A stretch of DNA of 54,499 bases from Vogesella fluminis (GTDB taxonomy: Bacteria > Pseudomonadota > Gammaproteobacteria > Burkholderiales > Chromobacteriaceae). Under the pieces are notes generated by a model, which did not search any database, had not been told where the DNA came from, and saw only the letters and a program-made list of their open reading frames with translations. The position numbers and the translations under genes are program-made. The stretch is taken from positions 997 through 55,495 of the forward strand of contig NZ_BMYP01000021.1 in the NCBI RefSeq assembly GCF_014652335.1, in the 5' to 3' direction. This document shows, in pieces, positions 16,337 through 26,200 of the stretch; positions within the stretch are counted from its first letter, which is position 1; each line of letters starts with the position of its first letter.

Positions 16337-17275
16337 TCAGCCGGGCGGCGGCATCAGGCACTGCAGCGCGGCCGGCACCAGCTCGAAGCTGACCGGCGCG
16401 CTGCCACACAGCTCGCCGTCCAGCTCCAGCGGGCAGTCTTCCGCCGCGCCGTCCACCTGCAGCTGGCGACCGCGCAGGTAGCGCACCCGCGGGTCGCGCA
16501 GCGGCTGCGCCGCGCGCAGTTGCGGCAGCAGGCGCAGGAAATCCAGGCCGTTGCCGTCGCGGATCAGCACCAGCTCGAACAGGCCGTCGTTGACGCTGGC
16601 CTGCGGCGCGATGCCCAGCCCGCTGCCGAAGTAGCGGCCGTTGGCCACCGACAGGCACAGGAAACGGCCGCTGATGGTCTCGCCGTCCAGCGTCAGCCGC
16701 ATCGGCCGCGGCCGGAAGCGCAGCAGCGCCGCCAGCACCGCGCTGGAGAAGGTGGCGCTGGCCGGCAGCCACGCCGGCAGGCGCTTCACCCGCCGCACGA
16801 TGTCGCTGCTGATGCCGAGCGAGGCGATGTTGTTGCACCAGCGCAGCTGCGGCTGGCCGTCGTTGCCGCGGGTGGTGACGCGGATCAGGTCCAGCGGGTA
16901 GGCGTGACCGGCGGCGATCAGCGCCAGCATGTCGTCGCTGTGGCGGCCGCTGCCCAGCGTGCGCACGAAGTCGTTGCCGGTGCCGCTGGGCAGCACCCCC
17001 AGCACCAGCTGCTGCCGCTGCGCTGGCGGCACGCTCATCAGGCCGTTGACTACCTCGTGCACGGTGCCGTCGCCACCGACGGCGACTACCCAGCGCGCGC
17101 CGGACAGCGCCGCCTCGTGCGCGAGGCGGGTGGCGCCGCTGGCCGAGGTGGTCAGCAGCACGTCGACGCTGAAGCGGTCGCGGAACGGTTGCAGCAGCTG
17201 CTGCGGCAGGCCGTCCGGGCAGTGACGGCCGTGGATGATGAACACGATGCGGGAGGCGGACGGAGACGGGGACAT
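16337..17275 (-). CDS. Diacylglycerol kinase-family lipid kinase
   Basis: A 312-residue cytosolic or membrane-associated kinase of the DAGK catalytic family (YegS/BmrU/DgkB type). The nucleotide-binding loop is VAVGGDGTVHEVVNG near residue 60, followed by LGVLPSGTGNDFVRTLG, both hallmarks of the fold. The C-terminal beta domain has the SVANGRYFGSGLGIAPQASVNDG segment. These enzymes phosphorylate diacylglycerol or related lipids; the substrate here is not fixed. ATG 17275 is chosen because the upstream part of the open frame runs through the repeat pair and has no similarity. No strong ribosome-binding site is seen. Confidence 0.87.
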   Translation of the reverse strand: MSPSPSASRIVFIIHGRHCPDGLPQQLLQPFRDRFSVDVLLTTSASGATRLAHEAALSGARWVVAVGGDGTVHEVVNGLMSVPPAQRQQLVLGVLPSGTGNDFVRTLGSGRHSDDMLALIAAGHAYPLDLIRVTTRGNDGQPQLRWCNNIASLGISSDIVRRVKRLPAWLPASATFSSAVLAALLRFRPRPMRLTLDGETISGRFLCLSVANGRYFGSGLGIAPQASVNDGLFELVLIRDGNGLDFLRLLPQLRAAQPLRDPRVRYLRGRQLQVDGAAEDCPLELDGELCGSAPVSFELVPAALQCLMPPPG

Positions 17276-17335
17276 GGTAAGAAGCGTGATGCAGATTGCG
17301 CCATTATGCCGCCATCGCGCGCTTGCGCAATGGCG

Positions 17336-17368
17336 CAAGGTTGGCCGCAAGCGTTGCGGCCAACCTTG
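17336..17368. terminator. Inverted pair of the dispersed repeat (hairpin)
   Basis: CAAGGTTGGCCGCAA (17336-17350), loop GCG, then TTGCGGCCAACCTTG (17354-17368): a perfect 15-bp stem, 19 bases after the nemA stop (minus strand) and 60 bases upstream of the lipid kinase. It has no long T-run. It probably ends nemA transcription. Confidence 0.85.
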
Positions 17369-17387
17369 GGGCAGGGCCGGCTGCGGC

Positions 17388-18488
17388 TTAATCGGCCAGC
17401 GCCGGGTAGTCGGTGTAGCCTGCCGCGCCACCGCCGTAGAAGCTTTCCGGGTGTGGCGGGTTCAGTTCCGCGCCGCGGGCGAAACGCGCCGGCAGATCCG
17501 GGTTGGCGATGAACGGACGGCCGAAGGCCACCGCGTCGATCAGCCCGGCGCCGATCAGGCGCTCGGCCTTGTCCACGGTATAGCCGCCGGCGGCGATGAT
17601 CGGGTGCGGGTAGATGGCGCGCACGGCACGGCGGAACTCGTCCGGCCACGCGGGGCCGCCGGCCCAGTCCGGCTCCGACAGGTGCAGGAAGGCGATGTTG
17701 CGCTTGGCGATCTCGGCGATCAGGTACAGCGCCATTTCCTGCTGGTCGGTCTCGGACAGGCCGTTGAACACCCCCAGCGGCGACAGGCGGATGCCGACGT
17801 GGGCGGCGTCCCACTCGGCGATCACCGCGTCCAGCACCTCCAGCACGATGCGGGCGCGGTTCTCGACGCTGCCGCCGTACTGGTCGGTGCGAATGTTGGC
17901 CGCAGGCGACAGGAACTGATCGAGCAGGTAGCCGTGGGCGCCGTGGATCTCCACCAGGTCGAAGCCGGCGCGGCGCGCATTGTCGGTGGCGCGGCGGTAG
18001 TCCTCGATCAGGTCGGCGATTTCGGCGGTTTCCAGTGCGCGCGGGGTGGAGGTGGGCTCGCGTACCAGCTGGCCCATTTCGTCGCGGATATTGGTGTTGC
18101 TGTCGGCGCGGATCGCCGACGGTGCCAGCGGCGCGTCGCTGTTCGGCTGCAGGCTGCTGTGCGAGATGCGGCCGGTGTGCCACAGCTGGATGGCGATCTT
18201 GCCGCCGGCGGCGTGCACCGCGTCGTTGACCTCGCGCCAGGCGCGCACTTGTTCCTCGCTGTAGATACCCGGTGCGCCGGCGTAGCCCTTGGCGGTCGGC
18301 GAGATGTGGGTGCCTTCGTTGATGATCAGGCCGGCACCGGCGCGCTGGCGGTAGTAGTCGATCGCCAGTGCGGTCGGCACGTCGCCCGGCTCGGTATTGC
18401 GCAGGCGGGTCAGCGGTGCCATCAGCACGCGGTTGGCGAGGGTAACGGCACCGAGGTGCAGCGGGGTCAGCAGTTTGTCGGCTTGCAT
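17388..18488 (-). CDS. nemA: N-ethylmaleimide reductase / old yellow enzyme
   Basis: A 366-residue FMN-dependent ene-reductase that uses NADPH to reduce electrophilic alkenes, quinones and nitro compounds. The FMN barrel begins [23 protein letters not shown]; the substrate-binding pair is in [14 protein letters not shown], and [14 protein letters not shown] and [12 protein letters not shown] are typical. Length matches E. coli NemA (365). The TetR gene nemR lies upstream and a NemR box sits 211 bases before the start, so electrophile induction is likely. A weak repeat (17895-17904) falls in A-A-N-I. Confidence 0.94.
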   Translation of the reverse strand: MQADKLLTPLHLGAVTLANRVLMAPLTRLRNTEPGDVPTALAIDYYRQRAGAGLIINEGTHISPTAKGYAGAPGIYSEEQVRAWREVNDAVHAAGGKIAIQLWHTGRISHSSLQPNSDAPLAPSAIRADSNTNIRDEMGQLVREPTSTPRALETAEIADLIEDYRRATDNARRAGFDLVEIHGAHGYLLDQFLSPAANIRTDQYGGSVENRARIVLEVLDAVIAEWDAAHVGIRLSPLGVFNGLSETDQQEMALYLIAEIAKRNIAFLHLSEPDWAGGPAWPDEFRRAVRAIYPHPIIAAGGYTVDKAERLIGAGLIDAVAFGRPFIANPDLPARFARGAELNPPHPESFYGGGAAGYTDYPALAD

Positions 18489-18575
18489 GGGGTGTGGTCC
18501 TTTTCAGTCAAAGAGGCGGCAGTACGGGTGGTGCTAACGCCCGCCGGCAGGCAGGGGCGCTCGGGTAATACGGCT

Positions 18576-18595
18576 TGCGGCCAACGTTGGCCGCG
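18576..18595. repeat. Back-to-back pair of the dispersed repeat
   Basis: TGCGGCCAACGTTGGCCGCG: two copies sharing a central ACGT, giving the perfect 18-base palindrome 18577-18594, the same arrangement as after argR. It lies between the nemA start and the heptamer array. Confidence 0.9.
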
Positions 18596-18613
18596 CGCTG
18601 CGCTGTCGGCTGT

Positions 18614-18676
18614 CAGGCGGCAGGCGGCAGGCGGCAGGCGGCAGGCGGCAGGCGGCAGGCGGCAGGCGGCAGGCGG
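18614..18676. repeat. Tandem heptamer CAGGCGG, nine perfect copies
   Basis: Nine uninterrupted copies of CAGGCGG (63 bases) between the nemA start (18488) and its NemR box (18699-18713). They lie in the nemA leader, so a copy-number change would alter leader length or promoter-to-start distance. Not a CRISPR: no spacers. Confidence 0.95.
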
Positions 18677-18698
18677 GCAATTTCTGTTCATTTACTAA

Positions 18699-18713
18699 TA
18701 GACCGGTCGTCTA
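18699..18713. promoter_or_regulatory. NemR box upstream of nemA
   Basis: TAGACCGGTCGTCTA, close to the TAGACC...GTCTA operator known for E. coli NemR. The same 14 bases occur before nemR (19382-19395). It lies between the nemR terminator and the heptamer array and gives nemA its own regulated promoter. Confidence 0.8.
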
Positions 18714-18724
18714 TATTTGTGCCA

Positions 18725-18752
18725 TAAAAAACCGCTCGCCCGTGGCGAACGG
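18725..18752 (-). terminator. Rho-independent terminator of nemR
   Basis: On the minus strand, stem CCGTTCGCC/GGCGAGCGG (one G-T pair) with a 3-base loop is followed by TTTTTT. It lies 12 bases after the nemR stop. Confidence 0.88.
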
Positions 18753-18763
18753 TACTGCGTATC

Positions 18764-19369
18764 TCAGGCGGCGTTGCAGGGCAACAGCAGGCCTTGGGTG
18801 TGGACCATCGCCGCTTGCAGCGGCGCCAGACTGTGCTGGGTCTTGTACATCAGCGCCGCGCCCAGCCACAGGCTGTACAGCGCATAAGCGGTGTCATCGG
18901 CCGGCAGCTGCGGCTTGATCGAGCCATCCTGCTGCCCGCTGCGGATGCAGGCCGCCAGCTTGCGCACGATGGCATCCATGCCCTCGCTCAGCGCCACGCG
19001 CATCGGCTCCGACATGTCGGACACCTCGGCCGCCAGCTTTACCGCCAGGCAGCTTTGCGATTCGCAGCTGGCGTGGTTGTCCAGCCATTGCTGGAAGTAG
19101 GCCAGCAGCCGCTCGCGCCCGTTGCCGGGCTGGCTGTCAGCCAGCAGATCGCCGACCCGCTCGCGGTAAGCGGCAAAATAGCGCGCCAGCAACGCCACGC
19201 CAAAGTCTTCTTTCGACTTGAAGTAGTGATAGAACGACCCCTTCGGCACCTTGGCCTCGGCCAGCAGTTCGGACAGCCCCAGCGCGGTAAAGCTGCGGCC
19301 ATGAATCAGCACCTCGCCAACGGCCAGGATGTGTTCGCGGGTATCGGGGTATAGGCTTTGACGTGACAT
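18764..19369 (-). CDS. nemR: TetR-family repressor NemR
   Basis: A 201-residue TetR-family repressor. The N-terminal helix-turn-helix (about residues 10-58) contains TALGLSELLAEAKVPKGSFYHYFKSKEDF. In the ligand domain the NHASCESQSCLAVKLAAEVSDMSE region carries two close cysteines where E. coli NemR senses electrophiles and hypochlorite through a reactive Cys. It would repress nemA and itself through identical boxes at 18699 and 19382. ATG 19369 begins MSRQSLYPDTREHIL; the longer frame upstream runs through the operator. Confidence 0.9.
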   Translation of the reverse strand: MSRQSLYPDTREHILAVGEVLIHGRSFTALGLSELLAEAKVPKGSFYHYFKSKEDFGVALLARYFAAYRERVGDLLADSQPGNGRERLLAYFQQWLDNHASCESQSCLAVKLAAEVSDMSEPMRVALSEGMDAIVRKLAACIRSGQQDGSIKPQLPADDTAYALYSLWLGAALMYKTQHSLAPLQAAMVHTQGLLLPCNAA

Positions 19370-19381
19370 GTTTTTATATAT

Positions 19382-19395
19382 TAGACCGGTCGTCT
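19382..19395. promoter_or_regulatory. NemR box upstream of nemR
   Basis: TAGACCGGTCGTCT, identical over 14 bases to the box before nemA, 13 bases upstream of the nemR ATG. It implies autoregulation. Confidence 0.78.
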
Positions 19396-19558
19396 TGTTG
19401 TCAAGTACTGTGTTGGGGGAGGGGTGCGTAAATATTAAAAGCATGTCCGAATTTTTGTATAAACAGCCATGATCCTCTCGCTTGTGTGACTGGCCGCTTC
19501 GGCCAAACCGCAAATGCACTCGCCCTGATCAAGGTATGGTGCCAGTACTGAGTAATAT

Positions 19559-19590
19559 TGCGGCCAACCTTGGCGCCAAGGTTGGCCGCA
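19559..19590. terminator. Inverted pair of the dispersed repeat downstream of mfd
   Basis: TGCGGCCAACCTT (19559-19571), GGCGCC, AAGGTTGGCCGCA (19578-19590): a perfect 32-base palindrome ending 28 bases from the mfd stop. It can form a stem of 13 bp or more. No T-run follows on either strand. Confidence 0.85.
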
Positions 19591-19617
19591 TGCTTTCGTG
19601 CCGGGGAAAACGCAGAC

Positions 19618-22600
19618 TTACACCGCCAGCTCCTTCAGCAGCTCCTTTACCCGCACGATGCGCATCGCCACGTCCGGGATGCTGCTTTCCACGCGCAGCT
19701 TGTCCTGGCCGGCCAGCTTGTAGTTACGCTTGCTCTGGATCAGCTGGATGATTTTCATCGGGTCGATTGGCGGGTTTTTCACGAAGGTGAGCTGGATCGC
19801 CACCTCGCTGGCGTCCAGTTTCTGGATGCCCATCTCGCGTGCGGCCAACCGCAGGCGGTGGCTTTCGACCAGCGTTTTCACGTTCTGCGGCGGCAGGCCG
19901 AAGCGGTCGATCAGTTCCTCGTGGATGGTGTCGATCTCGCCCTCGTCCTCGCAGGTGGCCAGCCGCTTGTAGATCACCAGCCGCTCGTGCACGCCGGGGC
20001 AGTAGTCGTCCGGCAGCAGCGCCGGGCTGTGCAGGTTGATTTCGGTGGTGACGCCCAGCGGCGCGTCGAGGTCCGGCTCGCGGCCCTTCTTCAGCTCGCG
20101 CACCGCCTGCTTCAGCATCTCGGTGAACAGGCTGAAGCCGACTTCCTGCATCTCGCCGGACTGGCCTTCGCCCAGCACCTCGCCGGCGCCACGGATTTCC
20201 AGGTCGTGCATCGCCAGGTAGAAGCCGGCGCCCAGTTCTTCCGACGCCTGTATCGCCTCCAGCCGCTTCTGCGCGTCGCGGGTCATGCCGTCGCCGGTGA
20301 GCAGGTAGGCGTAGGCCTGGTGGTGGCTGCGGCCAACCCGGCCGCGCAGCTGGTGCAGCTGGGCCAGGCCGAACTTGTCGGCGCGGTGGATGAGGATGGT
20401 GTTGGCGTTGGGGATGTCGATGCCGGTCTCGATGATGGTGGAGCACAGCAGCACGTTGTAGCGCTGCTGCAGGAAGTCGCGCATCACCTGTTCCAGCTCG
20501 CGTTCGCGCAGCTGCCCGTGGGCGACGCCGATGCGCGCCTCCGGCACCAGTTCGGCCAGCTTCTCGCGCATGTTCGCTATGGTGTCCACCTCGTTGTGCA
20601 GGAAGAACACCTGGCCGCCGCGCTTGAACTCGCGCAGCATCGCTTCGCGGATGATGCCGTTGCCGATCGGGCTGACGAAGGTCTTCACCGCCAGCCGCCG
20701 CGACGGCGCGGTGGTGATGGCGGAGAACTCGCGCAGGCCTTCCAGCGCCATCGACAGCGTGCGCGGGATCGGCGTGGCGGTCAGCGTCAGCACGTCGACG
20801 TTGGCGCGCAGGCGCTTGAGCTGCTCCTTCTGCCGCACGCCGAAGCGGTGTTCCTCGTCGATGATGACGAGGCCCAGGTTGTGGAATTCGACGTCCGGCT
20901 GCACCAGCTTGTGGGTGCCGATCACGATGTCGATGCTGCCGGCGGCCAACCCTGCCATCGCCTGCTTTACCTCCTTGGCGCTCTTGAAGCGCGACAGCTC
21001 GGCGATGCGCACCGGCCAGTCGGCGAAGCGGTCGCTGAAGTTCTGGAAGTGCTGCTCGGCCAGCAGCGTGGTGGGCACCAGCACCGCCACCTGCTTGCCG
21101 CCCATCACCGCGACGAAGGCGGCGCGCAGCGCGACTTCGGTCTTGCCGAAGCCGACGTCGCCGCACACCAGGCGGTCCATCGGCCGGCCGCAGGTCATGT
21201 CGGCGATCACCGCCTCGATGGCGGCGGCCTGGTCGGGGGTTTCCTCGAAGCCGAAGCCGGCGGCGAAGGCGTCGTAGTCGTGGTGGCTCAGCGTGAAGGC
21301 GTGGCCCTCGCGCGCGGCGCGCTGTGCGTACAGGTTGAGCAGCTCGGCGGCGGTGTCGCGCGCCTTCTCGGCGGCTTTTTTCTTGGCCTTTTCCCACGCC
21401 GGGTTGCCCAGCCGGTGCAGCTGCACGTCGTCGCTGGCGCGGCCGGCGTAGCGGCTGATCAGCTGCAGCTGCGCCACCGGCACGTACAGGGTGGCGCCTT
21501 CGGCGTACTCCAGCTGCATCATCTCGGTCTGGCCGTCGCCGAGGTCGATCGATACCAGCCCCATGTAGCGGCCGATGCCGTGTGCCTCGTGCACCACCGG
21601 ATCGCCGACCTTGACCTCGGCCAGGTCGCGCAGCATGGCGTCGGAGCTGGCCGCGCTCTTGCGGCGCTTGCCGTGGCTGCGCGCGATGTGCTGGTACAGC
21701 TCGGCCTCGGTGACGATGGCGATGGCGGCGTGGTGCAGCTCGAAGCCGTTGAATAGCGGCGTGGCGGCCAGCGCCAGCTTGCCGTCGCTGGCGAGGAATC
21801 CGGCCCAGTTGTCCACCGGCTGCGGCTGGATGCCGTTGTCGCGCAGGAACTGCAGCAGCGTCTCGCGCCGGCCCAGGCTCTCGGTGGCGATCAGCACGCG
21901 GCCGCCGTAGCGGCGGGTGAAGTCGTCCAGCTTGGTCAACGGGTTGTCGGCGCGGCGATCGACGGCGAGGTCGGGCAGCGGCAGGTAGTCGCCCTGCGGC
22001 TCGCCGTCGCAGGTCAGCTCGATGCGCGGGTAGGGCTTCAGCGCCGCCATCAGCTCGTCCGGACGCAGGAACAGTTCGCCCGGCGGCAGCACCGGCCGCT
22101 CCGGATTGCCGCCGGCCATGTTGTAGCGGCTCTGCGCGTCGCGCCAGAAGCCTTCCGCCTCGGCCAGCACGTCGCCGTGCACGATCACGCCCGCCGCCGC
22201 GCCGAGGTAGTCGAACAGGGTGGCGGTGGCGTCGAAGAACAGCGGCAGGTAGTACTCGATGCCGGCCGGCCACAGCTTGTTGGACACGTCCTTGTAGATG
22301 CGGCTACGCGACGGGTCGCCCTCCATCTGCTCGCGGTAGTGCTGGCGGAAGGCGGTGACGCCGGCCTCGTCGGTCGGGTACTCGCGCGCCGGCAGCAGGC
22401 GGATCTCCGGCACCGGGTACAGCGTGCGCTGGGTGTCCGGGTCGAAAGTCTTCAGGCTGTCGATCTCGTCATCGAACAGGTCGATGCGGTAGGGCAGCGC
22501 GCTGCCCATCGGGAACAGGTCGATCAGGCCGCCGCGCAGCGAGAACTCGCCGGGGGCGACCACTTGCGACACATGCTGGTAGCCGCCGGTAACCATGTCG

Positions 22601-23022
22601 GCGCGCAGCTTGTCCACATCCAGCCGCTGCTTCTGCTTCAGCCGGAAGGTGCGCGACAGCAGGAAGCTGACCGGCGACAGGCGGGTGATGACGGTGGACA
22701 CCGGCGCGATCACCACGTCGCACTCGCCATTGCGGATTTGCCACAGCGTGGCCAGCCGTTCCGACACCAGGTCGCTGTGCGGTGAAAAGTGGTCGTAGGG
22801 CAGCGTTTCCCAGTCCGGCAGCAGGGCGATGCGCAGCTCGGGGCGGAAGAACGGCAGCTCGGCCTGCAGCCGCTGCGCGTCCTGCGCGCTGGCGGTGAGG
22901 ATCAAAACCGGCTGTCCCGGATGCGGCAGCGCAGCAATCAGCGCGCTGTCGGCACTGCCCGCCGGCCGTGCCAGCCGGGTTCTTTGCCCGCTGGCGGGCC
23001 ACGATCGCAAAGAGGAGGTCAT
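19618..23022 (-). CDS. mfd: Transcription-repair coupling factor Mfd
   Basis: An ATP-dependent translocase of about 1134 residues that removes stalled RNA polymerase at DNA lesions and recruits UvrA. It has UvrB-like N-terminal modules (about 1-320), the RNAP-interaction domain near VGDPVVHEAHGIGRY, then RecG-like helicase motifs: Walker A GDVGFGKTEVA, DEEH box IIDEEHRFGV, TATPIPRTL, and the TRG-type GRVGRSHHQAYAY. Two ATGs compete: 23022 (MTSSLRSW) and 23034 (MYSDMTSS); neither has a good ribosome-binding site. Three weak repeat-like words lie inside at 19841, 20328 and 20942. Confidence 0.95.
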   Translation of the reverse strand: MTSSLRSWPASGQRTRLARPAGSADSALIAALPHPGQPVLILTASAQDAQRLQAELPFFRPELRIALLPDWETLPYDHFSPHSDLVSERLATLWQIRNGECDVVIAPVSTVITRLSPVSFLLSRTFRLKQKQRLDVDKLRADMVTGGYQHVSQVVAPGEFSLRGGLIDLFPMGSALPYRIDLFDDEIDSLKTFDPDTQRTLYPVPEIRLLPAREYPTDEAGVTAFRQHYREQMEGDPSRSRIYKDVSNKLWPAGIEYYLPLFFDATATLFDYLGAAAGVIVHGDVLAEAEGFWRDAQSRYNMAGGNPERPVLPPGELFLRPDELMAALKPYPRIELTCDGEPQGDYLPLPDLAVDRRADNPLTKLDDFTRRYGGRVLIATESLGRRETLLQFLRDNGIQPQPVDNWAGFLASDGKLALAATPLFNGFELHHAAIAIVTEAELYQHIARSHGKRRKSAASSDAMLRDLAEVKVGDPVVHEAHGIGRYMGLVSIDLGDGQTEMMQLEYAEGATLYVPVAQLQLISRYAGRASDDVQLHRLGNPAWEKAKKKAAEKARDTAAELLNLYAQRAAREGHAFTLSHHDYDAFAAGFGFEETPDQAAAIEAVIADMTCGRPMDRLVCGDVGFGKTEVALRAAFVAVMGGKQVAVLVPTTLLAEQHFQNFSDRFADWPVRIAELSRFKSAKEVKQAMAGLAAGSIDIVIGTHKLVQPDVEFHNLGLVIIDEEHRFGVRQKEQLKRLRANVDVLTLTATPIPRTLSMALEGLREFSAITTAPSRRLAVKTFVSPIGNGIIREAMLREFKRGGQVFFLHNEVDTIANMREKLAELVPEARIGVAHGQLRERELEQVMRDFLQQRYNVLLCSTIIETGIDIPNANTILIHRADKFGLAQLHQLRGRVGRSHHQAYAYLLTGDGMTRDAQKRLEAIQASEELGAGFYLAMHDLEIRGAGEVLGEGQSGEMQEVGFSLFTEMLKQAVRELKKGREPDLDAPLGVTTEINLHSPALLPDDYCPGVHERLVIYKRLATCEDEGEIDTIHEELIDRFGLPPQNVKTLVESHRLRLAAREMGIQKLDASEVAIQLTFVKNPPIDPMKIIQLIQSKRNYKLAGQDKLRVESSIPDVAMRIVRVKELLKELAV

Positions 23023-23212
23023 ATCGCTATACATTCGCAAAGAGGCGGGTATTATAACAACGCCACCGGATGAGGGCCGCGCAAGACGGCCAACCAATAT
23101 CAATAAAATCCGGGGTATTACCCGCGTACGTTTTCACCAGAAAACCCTGTCTTCCCGGCCTGTTGCCGGGCCGGCAGGCCATGCGCCATCAGCTGATAAG
23201 GGTAGGGGAGCA

Positions 23213-26200
23213 GTGGAGAGACAAACCCGGAACGCCGTACTGGCGTTCGTCGTTTTCGTGGCCGGCATGTCTGCGTGGCCCGCGCAGTTGGCCGCGCCGT
23301 TGTTGCCGGCCATGTTCCTGTCGCACGGCGCGCTGGCGTGGCGCACCGGCAGCGCCGGCCTGCGTGCCGGCCTTGCCTGGTGCGTGCCGGGCGCTGTTGT
23401 CGCGCTGTGGCTGCTGCCACCGCTGCCGGCGCTGCTGTGGACGAGCACGCTGTGCCTGCCGCTGCTGGTGTTGCGCCGGGTGCTGCCGCCGCGCCATTTC
23501 CGCCTGTATGGCGCCTTCGGCATCGAGCGGCTGATGCTGCGCCTGTGCCTGCCGGCGCTCCTGATCGTGCTGCCGCTGGCGCTCGCGTCGCCGGCTTCGC
23601 CGCTGCAGTGGCCGGGCTGGTTTGCGCTGGCGTGGCTGTCGCTGCTGCTGTGTTGCGGCCTGCTGTTTTCGCCGGCGCCAGGCGCGGCGATGCAGCAGCG
23701 TGCGCTGTGGCTGGGCTGTGCCATGGCCGGCGGCTTTGCGCTGCTGTGGCTGCCGGCGGGCCGGCCGCCATTGCTATACAGCCTGATTTTGCTGCTGCCG
23801 CTGCTGGTGTTTGCCGCGCCGCGCTATGGCAGTGCCGGCCAGAGCGGTCTGTTGCTGCTGGTGCTGTTGCTGCTGACGCTGCCCTTGCAACTGGCGGTGC
23901 CGGGCTGGGCGGTGCTGCAGGAGACCCCGGCGGCGCTGACCATGGCGCTGTGCGGCGGCCTGCTGTGCGGCGTGGCGGTGACGGGCGATCTCTACCGCCG
24001 CCGCGAACGCCTGCTGCGTGACGTGCGCGCGCAGTTCGAATCCCTGCTCAACCAGAGCACCAGCCTGATGACGCTGAAGGACAACAGCGGCCGTTACCTG
24101 CTGGTGAATCTCAATTTTGCCCACTTGTTCGGCCTGCCGGCCGAGCACTTCAAGGGCAAGACCTCGCTCGATGTATTCGATGCCGACGAGGCGGCGCGCA
24201 TCAATGGCCACGACCTGCAGGTGATGCACAGCCTGGAGTCGCGCCAGTTCGAGCAGCGCGTCAGCAGCGGCGGCAAGCACTACCTGATGCTGTCCAGCGT
24301 GTTCCCGCTGTTCGACAGCGACGGCCTGCCGGCCGGCGTCGGCAGCATCTCGGTCGACATCAGCCAGCGCGAGGAGGAAGAACGCCAGCGTCACGAGGCG
24401 ATGGAGAAGTACCGCGCGGTAGTGGAACAGTCGCTGATCGGCATCTACATCGTGCAGGGCGACACCCTGGTCTACGTCAACCCCAAGCTGTCCGACCTGG
24501 TCGGCTACGCGGCGGAGGACTTGTTCGGCCGCCCGATCGCCTCGGTGCTGATACCGGGCGAGGACGAGCGCATCCGTCAGCAGATCTATCGCCGTCTGCG
24601 CGAGAATATCCAGGTGATGCACTACACCACGCGCCTGCTGCACCGGAGCGGCGACACCGTCGATGTCGAGGTCCACAGCCGGCTGTTCGACTACCAGGGC
24701 AAGAAGGCGATCATCGGCGTGGTGATGGACATCTCCGAGCGCGTGGCCGCCAACGCTGAGCTGAGGTTGGCCGCAACGGTATTCGACAACGCCACCGAAG
24801 GCATCCTGGTCACCGATGGTGACGGCGCGGTGGTGATGGTCAATCAGGCCTTTACCCGTATCACCGGTTTTGCCTCCGACGAGGCCATCGGCCGCACCTC
24901 GCGCATGCTGAAAACCGCCAACCGCGAGCGCAACAAATCCCTGATCGACGCCCTCGGCCAGCAAGGCTTCTGGAAGGGTGAGATGTTTGACCGCCGCAAG
25001 TGCGGCGAGCCGTATACCGCCGAGCTGTCGATCAGCGCGGTGCGCGATCTGCACGGCAGGCTCACCCACTACGTCGGTGTGTTCTCCGACATCACCGGCC
25101 GCAAGCAGGCGGAAGACCGGCTGCAGTTCCTCGCCAGTCATGATCCGCTGACACGGCTGCCGAACCGCTCGGCGCTGATCGAGGCGCTGGATGGCGCCAT
25201 CGCCAATCCGGACGGAGCGCTGCCGGCCATGGCGCTGATGTTCATCGACCTCGACCGTTTCAAGCTGATCAACGACTCCTTCGGCCACCAGGCCGGCGAC
25301 GAGGTGCTGCACGAGATTGCGGCGCGCCTGCTGCAGGCGGCGGAGCGTTTCGGCATGGTGGCGCGCCTGGGCGGCGACGAGTTCACCCTGCTGGTGCGCG
25401 ACTTCGACAACCACGAGATGCTGGCGCGGATGGCGGAAGAGGTGCTGCACGCGCTGGCGCGGCCGATGCGGGTGGAAAGCCACGAAGTGTTCGTCAGCGG
25501 CAGTATCGGCATCAGCGTCTACCCCAACGACGGCATCGACGCCGCCTCGCTACTGAAAAATGCCGACGCCGCGATGTACCGCGCCAAGGAAGCCGGCAAG
25601 AACACCTACCAGTTCTTCGACGCGCAGATGAATGCGCAGACCTTCGAGCGCCTGCTGATGGAAAGCGGCCTGCGTCAGGCGCTGGAGCGCGGCGAGTTCG
25701 AGCTGCACTACCAGCCGCAGGTGGCCGGCGACGATCACCAGCTGGTCGGCGTCGAGGCGCTGATCCGCTGGCGCCATCCGCATCTGGGGCTGGTGTCGCC
25801 GGCGCGCTTCATTCCGCTGGCAGAGGAAACCGGGCTGATCAAGCCTATCGGTGCCTGGGTGCTGCGCGAAGCCTGTCGCCAGATGATGGCGTGGGACGCG
25901 CAGGGGCTGGCCATTCCGCGGCTGGCGGTGAACCTGTCGGCGCGCCAGTTCGAGCAGCAGACGCTGCTGTCCGAGGTCAATAACGTGCTGGCGGTGACCG
26001 GGCTGGCACCCTCGCGGCTGGAGCTGGAGATCACCGAGAGCATGCTGATGCAGAACCCGCAGGAGGCGGTGCTGCTGCTGGGCGAATTGAAGGCGCTGGG
26101 GGTGAAGTTGTCGATCGACGACTTCGGCACCGGCTACTCCTCGCTGTCCAATCTGAAGCGCTTCCCGCTGGATTACCTGAAGATCGACCGCTCCTTCATC

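Noticed and set aside
18614-18676. CRISPR-like array
   Set aside because: Perfect 7-base tandem units without spacers; a simple tandem repeat.
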